DNA from: Torymus aiolomorphi
Taxonomy: Eukaryota > Arthropoda > Insecta > Hymenoptera > Torymidae
Assembly (NCBI GenBank): GCA_036365515.1
Contig: CM070874.1
Coordinates: 173,885,797 to 173,949,796 of the forward strand
Direction of reading: 5' to 3'
Length of the DNA: 64,000 nucleotides
Part shown: one piece after another, positions 48,001-57,400 of the stretch
Layout: every line of letters begins with the position of its first letter
Position numbering within the stretch: the stretch's first letter is position 1
Notes under the pieces: generated by a model
Seen by the model: the letters and a program-made list of their open reading frames with translations, nothing else
What the model was told of the DNA's origin: nothing
Databases searched by the model: none
Position numbers and translations under genes: made by a program

Positions 48001-49060
48001 CCCTTCATTTGTTCCGAGAATCCCAAGAGCCGTCAGCGAATATTCTTACTGGAAAGCTACGGAGCTCCAAATTTTTTTATTGATTTATAGCTTACCTCTC
48101 TTAAAAGATTTAATGGATATCCGGTATTTTGAACACCATACACTTCTTGTACATGCAATCACATTATTGAATTTCTCGAATATCACTGAAATAGCTGTCA
48201 ACAAAGCAAATCGAATTTTAAAAGAGTATGTTATGCAATTTGAACATTTATATGGCAAGAAAACTCAAACTTGTAATTTACACCTTCTTCTTCACTTGGA
48301 CGAAGATGTGAAAAAATTCGGTCCCCTTTGGGTCATGTCGTGTAGTATATTTGAAGACTTAAACGGAACACTGAAAAGCTACGTTCACGGAACCAAGTAT
48401 GCTGAGCTTCAAATTTGCTCAGCAGTATCCAATTACTTATACTTAGACGAACTAAAACTAAAGTACCTGCGGCCTGAAACTGAAGTTTTTAATTTTATAA
48501 ATCGTATTGAACATTCTGGTTCTCGAAAACTCAAAACAACACATTTGTATGAAAAAACTTACGCAGTGGGTGTTTATAAAAAAATTATTTACATTCCTGA
48601 CTTTATTGCAAAAATTTTAAGAATTCAAGATGTTATATTTAATATTCATAAATGTCACATGTTTGAGAAACTATTAATCGATGGAATGTACTTCGAAACT
48701 AGAACATATGCGCAAAATAAAAAGAGTAATTCCTCGTGCATCAAGTATATTTTCGATGATGTAACTGCCATAGGCATTATTCATTATTTTATCACTACAT
48801 GTAATTGTCCATGCGAAACATTTTGTGAGCGATGTAATAATGATTGTTTAACATATGCTATAGTTAAAAAATGTGTTATTAAAGAAGCCTTCACCTGTCC
48901 CGTCAGCAAATCATACATACCGACCATATTTATCTGCGAAAAAATTGAAAATGATTTCAATCTCATTAATGTTAAAAATTTTATAAACGTATGTTACTGT
49001 TTTCAAATAGATAATAATATGTATATAACGCAACCAGCGAATGTTAATAAAATAATATAA
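45035..49060 (+). CDS. TNP2-type CACTA transposase, three exons, one premature TAG
   Basis: Exons 45035-45236, 46098-46217 and 46707-49060 join in frame through GT/AG sites to 891 codons plus the stop. Residues 1-150 are acidic and Ser-rich (SSNSSSTSSNNN, DDFDVSNDETDD, ESEDENDEIDD). Then comes a Cys-rich pair (FCGICMRKLGD, FCNNCNQ) and the TNP2 core: FTWNTDGVALFKSSKMSVWP, IILAGLWFGKMNP, GTCDLCAKALFFN with YGCPNCK, STAIDEMHCVFLGITKK, YSYWKATELQIFLL, TCNLHLLLHLDEDVKKFGPLW and SIFEDLNGTLKSYVHGT. The only lesion is TAG at 47069-47071, just before FCGIC. It catalyses excision and insertion of the element. Such a near-intact frame suggests recent activity; ATG at 45035 opens the acidic exon. Confidence 0.8.
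45420..45930. other. GC-rich block in first transposase intron
   Basis: Between exons 1 and 2 there is a GC-richer block, flanked by GA (45582-45593) and CT (45832-45850) tracts that are mutually inverted. It has no coding frame and no tRNA-like fold that I could find. It may be an insertion; I did not find its ends. Confidence 0.35.
46467..46644. repeat. foldback in second transposase intron
   Basis: TTTTTAATAACTGAGCTCG to GATGCCTGTT (46467-46513) is answered in reverse by AACAGGCATCT to CTCAGTTATAAAAG (46601-46644). The arms of about 45 bp have several mismatches and a spacer of about 85 bp. It is MITE-like and sits between exons 2 and 3, so splicing removes it. Confidence 0.65.
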
Positions 49061-49204
49061 TTGTTATTTCAATGAATAAATTAAAACAAGAATGAATACT
49101 TAAAAAAAAAAAAAACTAATTAAAATAGTCGTTAAAAAAAATATTTTTCTACAAAAATTTAATTTAATATTTTTGTAATATAAGCAAACTGAGTATATGC
49201 CATA

Positions 49205-49812
49205 AATATCTGTTGTCAAAGATAGATAAAGTATCGCCAAACTTTACCCAAACGATCTGTTTGGCAAAGCTTTATCAAAAAGTTTAGGTAAAGTTTCGCC
49301 AAACTTTACCCAAACGTTCTGTTCGGCGAAACTTTATCTAAACTTTGATGAGAGAAACTTTATCAAAACTATGGCAAAACTTTGCCGAAACTTTTGCGAA
49401 TGAATTGAGAAACATACACTTTACGTCGGCGATCTCTGTCGCTAGGCGGCGAGCTGGAGCAAACTCCCTTTACTAAGTAAGTAACGCGAAGGGTAGATAA
49501 GGAAGTCAAATGGCATCGTACGCATGACTTTTCCAATCTCATTGGAATGTCGAACTACGAGGCGTACCTCGTTTTTGGAATGTCTTTACATACCTGGCAT
49601 TCCAGGTGGATATCCAGCTGGATATCCACCTGGAATTCCAGCTAGCAACCCACTCGGAGTTCGTGAAAAAAGCTGTAACAATATACCAGCCGAAATTTCA
49701 TCTGGATACATACCTGGAATTCCAGGTGAATATCCACCTGGAATTCCAGCTAGTAATCCACTTAGAGTTTGTTCAAAAAAGGGAGGTACAGCTGGGATTC
49801 CAGGTGGATATT
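49205..49812 (-). repeat. right inverted end of the CACTA-like element
   Basis: Reverse counterpart of the left end in the same order, including GCGGCGAGCTGGAGCAAACT (49446-49465). The open frames read through it (49524-49859) encode palindrome-derived Gly/Pro/Tyr repeats and are not genes. Confidence 0.8.
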
Positions 49813-50570
49813 TTCAACGGGGATATCACCTCAATCTAGACTCTGCGTACATCAATTAATCCACATAACATTTAAGTGTTCGAACCTTAAATGTAAAATT
49901 AGTAAACTTTCAAATTTATACCACTACGTACAATAAATTACTTGAAATCTCACTCATCAACCAATTTCAACAATTTTATTACATAAAAGTTTTAATTATG
50001 TATTAAAAAAAATCTCAAAAAAGTATGAAGTATGAAGACCACAAAATAAATCACCTGTCTCATTCATATTTTCATGCACATTACAATCAACAGACACATC
50101 ATCTTGGGCTTCACTAGCATGCTCAATAGATTAAACAGAAACGTTTCCTCTATCCACATTTTCTGCTGTAATATCATTATTTGTTTCTGTAATACTAGCT
50201 TGTTCTTCAATCTTCGCAATAATAACAGGGCTACTTTGCGTTATTACACCTTTGTAAAAGCCAAACTTGCTAATGAAATCAAGTAAACAGTCTCAGCTTT
50301 TATTTTTCAAAATAGCTGATACTGTTCTGTTATCCATTGCATAAAATTTACTTTCATCAATGCCATGTGCTAATAAATAAATTAAAAAATAATAATAAAC
50401 CTATATACAATGTGCTCAAGCTTACAACATTGACGCAGTTAAATAGCAGTGCGTTTTAAAGGTTAGAATTATACAACATGCCTTACTTTAGATGTCAAAA
50501 AGATAATTTACTTACACTCAAATAGGTGTTTCAGATCCTGTAAATTGAAATCCTTAAAAAATTTTTCCAT

Positions 50571-51415
50571 GTTTAAAAATATCAGTTCAATTAAAAGAAT
50601 TAATGTCTCAATCACTGTCCGTACGAACAATGTATATTAATAGCAACACGTGCACCTGTTGCAGTACAGAATATACTCCCCGGTCGAGAGAGCGCTATCG
50701 TGCCTTACCGTCAGTATAGTGATTGTGCCGTTCGGGGCAATTTTTCATCCGGAAGTGGGAGAGAAATTATATGATCGCAATGCACGACGAGAGGGCCGCC
50801 TCGCATGACACTTTCTATACCTTTCGGTAGAAATCCTCAACCGCTCCCTTTTCAGTGTGCTTGCATCATTTTCTGTGGCTAAAAACGGACCAGGGACATC
50901 AACAACAAATCCGTCTGTCCTATTATAAAATCCTATTATAAAAGGGCCATGACGACTTAGAGGCTGCCATATTGAAATTGAAGGGCGGCCATATTGGTAG
51001 ACGATAAAATCGATTCTTATTGGTGGACATTGTCAAATAAGAATTGTGGCGCAAAATTTCTCAGTTTCAAAATTTGCAATAAAAGATTAGAATTTAAAAT
51101 GAATTTTTTAAATGAACAACAAAACAAAACGAACATAATTGAATATAAAATGAATAATGTTGTGAAAAACTTAAAGCAGCAATTATCAAATGTGCGTTGA
51201 AAGAAAAATTTAGTAGTGCTGATAACTACAGTTATATATTGCACAACGATATCTCGTGGCACAATAGATGGCGCAAGGGAACGGATCATAGAGCGAACTA
51301 ATATCCAGACTCCAGAGAGATAACCTGTCAGCATTTGTACAGGTTAATTATACTGTTTTGGGAATGGAAAGTTATTATCTAATACTAATGGAATTTATTG
51401 AAAGAATTGAAAAGA
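50571..51415. other. region upstream of the SAMD3-like copy
   Basis: No gene supported. 50690-50900 is GC-richer and could be the old promoter. The plus-strand frame at 50994-51200 has no known motif. Confidence 0.45.
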
Positions 51416-51455
51416 ATAGATGTTCACGATCCATCGCCTCGAACGCTCGAGACGC

Positions 51456-51478
51456 TGACGTCATCGAGCCTTATAAGG
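51456..51478 (+). promoter_or_regulatory. CRE-like site and TATA-like box of BEL-2 LTR
   Basis: TGACGTCA lies 7 bp before TTATAAGG. The same pair occurs in the 3' LTR at 59882-59904. TGACGTCA is the full palindromic CRE bound by CREB/ATF bZIP proteins. That it controls the element is an inference. Confidence 0.6.
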
Positions 51479-51569
51479 CCATATTCAGCCTGCGCAAGTT
51501 GCGTAGCCAGTCAGCGCTCGCCACGCGGCCCTCTCTGCGCCCCTCCAACTCCCAAGACGCCGGCCGACG

Positions 51570-52554
51570 CACACTGGGCCCATACGGATTTTTTGGTTCA
51601 AAACCACCTAGAGGTCGTAATTCTCAACGAAATCTCAAAATTTTTGCTTAGGAACATTCGTTATCAAATATCGAAGAGCCCTATGAAGCCTGATTTTCCA
51701 AAAAATTAACCTATAAATCTAAGGAGTCATATAATCCTATCACATCAACCAATCAATTCAATTTTTGACCTGCAAATCCCAAAAATACGATAAACTTTTA
51801 ATTTGTAAGCCCTTTACTCGTGAACTCTTGACCTTTGATCCAGTAAGCCATGCACTCATAAACTCTAAACCTATAAGCCCTAACCTCATAAGTCTTAAGG
51901 GGGTCTTACACCTAGCGGCTTCTGAGGCCAAAATCAGCTATAAAAAAGAGAAAAATGTTATTTAAACCACATACAATGTATATCCTAAAAATATACACTA
52001 TTTCTGACAGAATGGCCCAAGACTTAATCTGTAGACCAATTTTACTCATAGATATAGCATTTTCAATTTTATGGGTGCATGGGTTTACAGGTGCATGGGC
52101 TATGGGTGCATGAGATTACGGGTGCAAGGGTTTATGGGTGCATGGATTTATGGATGCATGGGTTTATGTGTGCACGGATTTATGGATGCATGGGTTTATG
52201 GGTGCATGGATTTATGGATGCATGGGTTTACGGGTGCATGGGTTTACGGGTGCATGGGCTTATGGGTGCATGGGATTTCGGGTGCAAGGGTTTATGGGTG
52301 CAAGCATTTATGAATCAAGGTTAAGAGAGCATGTGTCAAGGACTTCTAAATTGAAGTTTTATAGCATTTTTGGGAATCACAAGTGTAAATTTTGGGGTTA
52401 TAGGTTATAAATTAGGTTTATAGGTTCATATTTTCAAAATTAGGCTTCGTAGCGGTCTTTGGTATTTTGTCACAAAAGTTCCTGTTTTTAAATTTTCAAA
52501 TTCGGTTGAGAATTATGACCTCTAGGTGGTTTTGAACCTTTCGGCCCCAGTGTG
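51570..52554. mobile_element. Transib-like non-autonomous element, 985 bp
   Basis: It interrupts the 5' LTR, and the 3' LTR gives the empty site. CGACG flanks both sides (51565-51569 and 52555-52559), a 5 bp duplication of the CGNCG form that Transib elements favour. The ends read CACACTGGG...CCCAGTGTG, close to the Transib/RSS heptamer CACAGTG. Inverted repeats of about 57 bp (51570-51627 and 52498-52554) share GGTTCAAAACCACCTAGAGG. The interior has no transposase; it holds a 16 bp minisatellite. Assignment to Transib rests on the ends and the target, not on protein. Confidence 0.75.
52071..52318. repeat. 16 bp minisatellite inside the Transib-like element
   Basis: About 15 units of the type TTTATGGGTGCATGGG with point variation. 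Three frames read through it (to 90 codons) as Gly/Cys/Met/His repeats; these are not genes. Confidence 0.93.
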
Positions 52555-52731
52555 CGACGGCGCCTGGCCGCGCAGTCAGTTCAGCACGCGACGGCCAAGA
52601 GAGACAGCAGCAGCTCACGACTGCACAATGGACACCAACAATAAACCACTTTATTCTCCACACGAAACGCCTTCAATTATTGAACCTTCAGTCCACGATC
52701 CCACCCTTCATTCAGTCAATCTCAAAAACAT

Positions 52732-52750
52732 TGGTCCTTCGAGCCGGATC
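52732..52750 (+). other. BEL-2 primer binding site, tRNA-Tyr type
   Basis: TGGTCCTTCGAGCCGGATC starts one base after the LTR. Its complement ends in CGAAGGACCA, which fits the 3' acceptor end of animal tRNA-Tyr (whose 5' end starts CCTTCGA). Minus-strand cDNA would start here. Confidence 0.7.
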
Positions 52751-54440
52751 GTGGGAGAGAAGCAACGTCATGAAGACGCCGAGGAAGAAAACCTTCTCTA
52801 TTCTCTACGTCTACTCTCGAGTGGCGTAGGAATAGCACTTCTTCTTTCAGGTACGCATCAAAGTGTTCGTGGTCGTGAGTGCCGATATAGTCGCATGCTC
52901 CGCATGTCGACTTCGCGCGTACGTTTCTGTCTCTCTCTCTCGTTATCACGCCGTCGTGCGCGAGGAAGCCTATCACTAAGGCTTCCTAGGGGAAATAGCA
53001 GACTCAATTGCTATTTTCCCCAATTCTGAAAGCGCCTTGGAGTGCGTACCTAACGACTCCAAGACGTTGCCAAGAGCGTGCGCTGCAAAGCCAGCTCTAG
53101 AGTCATCGCGTTCGTACGCTGACCGGCAGCCATCTTGTCTTGCAGCCAAAAGCGTGCACTGTAAAGCCAGCTTTCGAGTCATCGCGTTCGTACGGTGACC
53201 GGCAGATATCAAGACACGGACAACCAGCGTGCATTGTACACGCACGGGGTCCACAGCATTTCATCACGGACAACCCGCGTGCGGCGTACACGTACGGGGT
53301 CCACATCATTCAAGGCACGGACAACCCGCGTGCGGCGTACACGCTACGGGGTCCACACCAGCCAAGGCAAGGAGTACCCGCGTGGAATCTACACGCTACG
53401 GGGCTCACACGAGTCAAGCCACGGAGTACCTGCGTGGACATCGCTCGCTAGAGCACCGAGGAGCGAGGCGTTCACCCGGCATACAGGCAGCTTTCCACGA
53501 AGGAGGAAGAGACATCTTCAAGAAGACGACCATAAGGACGCGTTACGTTCAAGACGCCACGTACGTCGTCACCAAGCATAATTGGAGGGGACGAGTCCAT
53601 TTTCATAAGCCAGGGGGCACGTCAGCGGGAACAGAGCTGTACATGGACGAGTCCATCTGCTTCGCTCGCTCCAGCCGGTTGAGCCCACCTGCACCGCGCT
53701 AGGATTGCGCTCGGATGCCTCGTCCTAATATTTGGACACAAGTATCGTTCCAATTTGTTTAGTTTAAACTTTGCAACTATCGTCTAGTTATTCTAGTACA
53801 TTTATTACGTTTAATGAGAATTTAATGATCTCTATTTAGTCAAAGTACTTTAATTAAAATTGAGTAGCGTTATTTGAGATTAGTACAAGTTAATTGTGTT
53901 TGAGTTTACTATAAATTTAATTGTAATATTTAGCTAGTCTTGAGAAAATTGATTGCAATTTTCGCCTTAGCAAACACTTATGTTACTTGACCTTGCAGTT
54001 TTATTGCTGTCTGCTGTTACTTTGTCTTGACTGCAACATCGACTACTGGACCACATCTGGATGCATTCCTGATTCAGCTGCTGACTACGCTGCAAGGATA
54101 GCTGAATACAACGCCTGCAGTAACTTCTCTTCGAACAGTCAACGCTGTGGATCATCAGCTGATTCACCGTGGGAACGTTAGCAGACGCACTCAACGTTGC
54201 ATCTTCAGGCACATCATGACCACATACTAGCATAAGTTTTATAATCTAGGTTAAAACTTAGTTCTAATTACTCTCACTAATACTTCTCTACTCTCGAGTG
54301 GTTAAGAATAGTTTACTACCAAAGCTAAGTAGTCAATTTCGTCACTAGTCTTCTATTATTATTGATCTCAAAGGCTTCATCTCGTCTCCATAACTAGTCA
54401 ATTCGTTACTAGTCCAATTATTTGATCTCAAAATCGAGGC
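52751..54440 (+). other. BEL-2 untranslated leader with tandem repeats
   Basis: About 1.7 kb between primer site and Gag. It contains a hairpin GGGGAAATAGCA / TGCTATTTTCCCC (52990-53022), two units of about 70 bp starting AAAGCCAGCT (53088 and 53163), and about five units of 51 bp with ACGGACAACCCGCGTGC and ACGGGGTCCACA words (53214-53430). From about 53428 it matches the leader of BEL-1. Open frames of up to 167 codons are not conserved between copies and are ignored. Confidence 0.8.
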
Positions 54441-57400
54441 GTTTCTTGCTAAGCAGATGGAGCTTCAAGTTAAAATTGCAAATTCTTTTAAAAATTTCAA
54501 ATCTAAGGGTAAAGATAACATGACGAAAGGTTATGCAGAATAGCGTTTAGCCGGACTTGAAGCAAATTATACGACTTTTCGTGAGAATCACGAGAAACTC
54601 ATACTCATTGAAGGTCTTGATAAAAAACATGCCTATTTTACAACTAATCTCTGAGATCTGGTTGAGGATAGTTTCTACGACCGCAGAGGAGATTTTCTTG
54701 ACTTCTTAGAATCTATTAAAACTAGAGATGATGCTCAAAGTTCTTCTAATTCGAATGCTGCCCCAGTTATTACAGGTTCAGACCCATCAACTAACGTTTC
54801 GTTTCAATCGTTACCAAAGATAGATTTACCAAAATTTTCAGGTAAATTCTCTGATTGGGAGAATTTTAGGGATGTCATTCGCTCAGTCATACATCGTCGC
54901 GAAGACTTAACGCCTGTTTTGAAATTGCATTATCTTCGCACTCACCTCGCAGGAGAGGCACTTGAGAAAATTAAATCTCTTCCCATTTCGGGTGATAATT
55001 ATGAACGAGCCTGGACAGCTTTAATCGAATATTACGAAAATCAACGTCGTATTGTTGGTTCTTACATTTCAGAAATCTTCTCAGTCAAACCCATGAAGAC
55101 AGACTCTTCTTTGGAAATTAAACGCATTTACAGGGAACTTTACAACCTTGCAGCTAGTCTAACATCTCTTAATAGAACAGATTCTTTAGGTAGTGATCTG
55201 ATGGTACATTTCTCGCTTAAGTTGCTTGATTTAAATACTCGTAAAGAATGGGAAAGACATCTTGGTGATAGTGTTGATCCACCCATATTGGAACAACTTC
55301 AAGCCTTTCTTCGAAGTCAAACCCTCACTCTAGAGGCCATAGAAGCTGGCACTAGAACGTCTTCAACAAATAATTCAAAAGCTCAATCAACAAATTCAAA
55401 ACCTCGTAAATCAGAGCATGACAATGCTCAGTCGGTTTATTCGCATCAAACCTCACCTTCTACTTCTTCAAAAAAGAAATGTTCATTTTGCAATCAATCT
55501 CATTTTACAAATAGGTGTGAACGATTTCTCAATAAAGCGATTCCTGAGCGAAAGAAATTGATCAAATCCGCTAATCTTAGTTACAATTGTTTAGGAAAGC
55601 ACAACGTTAAAAATTGTACTTCCACTTACCGATGCTTTCTCTGTAAAGCCAAGCATCACACTTTGGTGCACTCTGAAAACAATCACACAGTCAGTCCGTT
55701 GCAGACTGATCAGATTGACTCAGCGACCAGCACCTCTAGCCCAAACTGTGGCAATTTCGTCATTTCTAAAGACAATCAATGTGCTCTCCAAGCAGTCTCC
55801 CTCAATAGTGGAGAAAGTACTAAATGTACAGGAGTACTTTTAGCTATCGCTAGGGTTAACGCCCTTGGTCCTAACGGAACCAAAATTCTAGTTCGTGCAC
55901 TTATTGACCCCGAATCTCAAATCTCACTTGTTACACAAGCTATGTGTAATATGCTTTCTCTAAACTGTAGAACCAGTCATACGCACATCCAAGGTATAGG
56001 TGAAAAGACAGCTGCTGTTTCTTCTAAAGTTGCTCGTCTTACTATACAACCGCATTTCAATTCAACTTTCTCTTTGGAAGTTGATGACCTTGTTTTGCCA
56101 AAACTCTCTTCGTATAGGCCTCCCGTCGTAGGTGATATTACTAACTTCGAATACTTAAGAGGGCTGCAGCTAGCAGACCCCATGTATTTTGAACTATCAC
56201 GCATCGATATTATTCTCGGTGCAAGCGCCTATGCGCAAATCATTGAAAATCAAATTGTTAAGGGCCAAAGTCTTCAGCCGATAGCACGTAGTTCCAAACT
56301 TGGATGGCTTTTGACAGGTAATCTCTCTTCGTCAACTTCAGAAATAGGGTTAGAATCAATATCTCTTCATTGTTCGGACAGCTGCGAGCATGAAGCCAAA
56401 CTTTTGGAGCTCGTACAAGATTTTTGGAGGGCGGAAGAGATAGTCAATGACAAAAAATCTTACTCGCCTGACAAACAAGCATACGAGGATTTTTATCGAA
56501 AAACAACTCGTCAAGATGAAACAGGGCAATATATAGTAAGTCTACCCTGGAAAAGTCGAGACCAGTTGAGTTCTGCTCATCTCGAGAGCTCTCACACTGC
56601 CGCATTATGCGCACTCAATCGTCTCGAAGCAAAGTTCGCTAAAAACGAAAAACTGAAATTAGCTTATACTGAATTCATAAAGGAATACATTGATTTAGGC
56701 CACATGTCTCTCTCTTCTAATTTTGATTCATTTACGAGCAAATCTCAAGCCTTCTTACCACATCATGGTGTGTGGAAGGAAACAAGTAGAACTACCAAAT
56801 TACGTACTGTGTTTAATGGTTCGAGTAAATCGAAAACAGGGGTCTCGGTCAACGATCTTCTACACGTTGAACCCAATCTTCTTCAGAATCCCGTCGCTTT
56901 AATCTGTGCCTGGCGTAGGTATAAGATCGCACTTTCAGCTGACGTGGAGAAAATGTTCAGGCAGATTGGTGTCGAACAATGTGATCAACCCTTTCAGTCG
57001 ATTTTATGGCGTTTTGACAAGAGTGAACCCATTCAAATTTATCGATTAACCACAGTGACGTATGGTTTGGCCTGTTCGCCTTTCCTAGCCATACGCACAC
57101 TCTTAAGACTAGCCGAAGATTATGGCAAAACTTATCCGATCGCAGCTGAAGCTGTTCGCTCAGAAATGTATTCTGATAATGTGCTTTCTGGTGCACACTC
57201 TTTTGAAGAAGCTTTGCAGAAACAAGATGAGTTAATTCAACTCTTCAAACAAGGTCATCTCAACCTTCGTAAGTGGACTTCAAACAATACTGAAGTACTC
57301 TCTTCCCTACCCTCGAATATGTTAGCTGCAATTCCATTGCTTTATTTGCTTCTGAAACCTCTGTACCAATTTTAGGTATAGATTGGCAACCTAACACAGA

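Larger units (their letters stand above)
40652..49812. mobile_element. two-gene CACTA/EnSpm-like DNA transposon, about 9.2 kb
   Basis: Long inverted ends: the left end (40652-41585, with about 310 extra bases at 41050-41360) is answered by the right end (about 49205-49812). Outer parts are built of interlocking palindromic words (GGAATTCC, CCAGGTGG, CCAGCTGG). Inner parts are arrays of AAACTTTACC / GGTAAAGTTT words. Inside are two divergent genes: a TNP2-type transposase to the right (45035-49060) and a BEN-domain gene to the left (44774-41721), about 260 bp apart. Exact termini are uncertain, as I see no clear CACTA at the outer edge. It lies in intron 2 of the SAMD3-like gene copy. Confidence 0.75.
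37950..50570 (-). pseudogene. SAMD3-like gene copy, multi-exon, with in-frame stops
   Basis: Exon 1: 50570-50516 (MEKFFKDFNLQDLKHLFE, donor GT at 50515). Exon 2: 50369-50055, containing HGIDESKFYAM. Together they resemble a small SAM-like helical domain. Exon 3: 39989-39821, joined in frame. Exon 4: 39632-39403 (EIIELFPNADPDVIFVPHH, then LYNHYKYLRKLLRDAGYL). A broken exon lies at about 39210-39000 (KYLRSFPCLRAPLG). Next exon: 38735-38467. The last parts, 38459-37950, hold CLALLLLPL, FILHVE, DLKQFEDWL and LPYVVICGKIDEI. This block order matches the SAMD3-like proteins that are multicopy in many animals. Stops: TGA and TAA in exon 2, TAA at the start of exon 4, and more in the broken exon. Intron 2 contains the 9 kb CACTA-like transposon. 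Family assignment is from memory of block order. Confidence 0.55.
51421..52730 (+). repeat. BEL-2 5' LTR, split by a Transib-like insertion
   Basis: LTR parts are 51421-51569 and 52560-52730, with the CGACG target duplicated at the insertion. Regulatory words: a perfect TGACGTCA (51456-51463), then a TATA-like TTATAAGG (51471), and AATAAA (52640-52645) before the LTR end. With about 1 kb inserted between TATA and polyA signals, this LTR probably works poorly. Confidence 0.92.

Noticed and set aside
49524..49859. Frame with Ile-Pro-Gly-Gly-Tyr repeats, silk-like at first sight
   Set aside because: It lies in palindromic ends of the CACTA-like element; the left end gives a different peptide.
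52071..52410. Three overlapping frames rich in Gly, Cys, Met and His
   Set aside because: All read through a 16 bp minisatellite; 16 is not a multiple of 3, so all frames stay open by chance.
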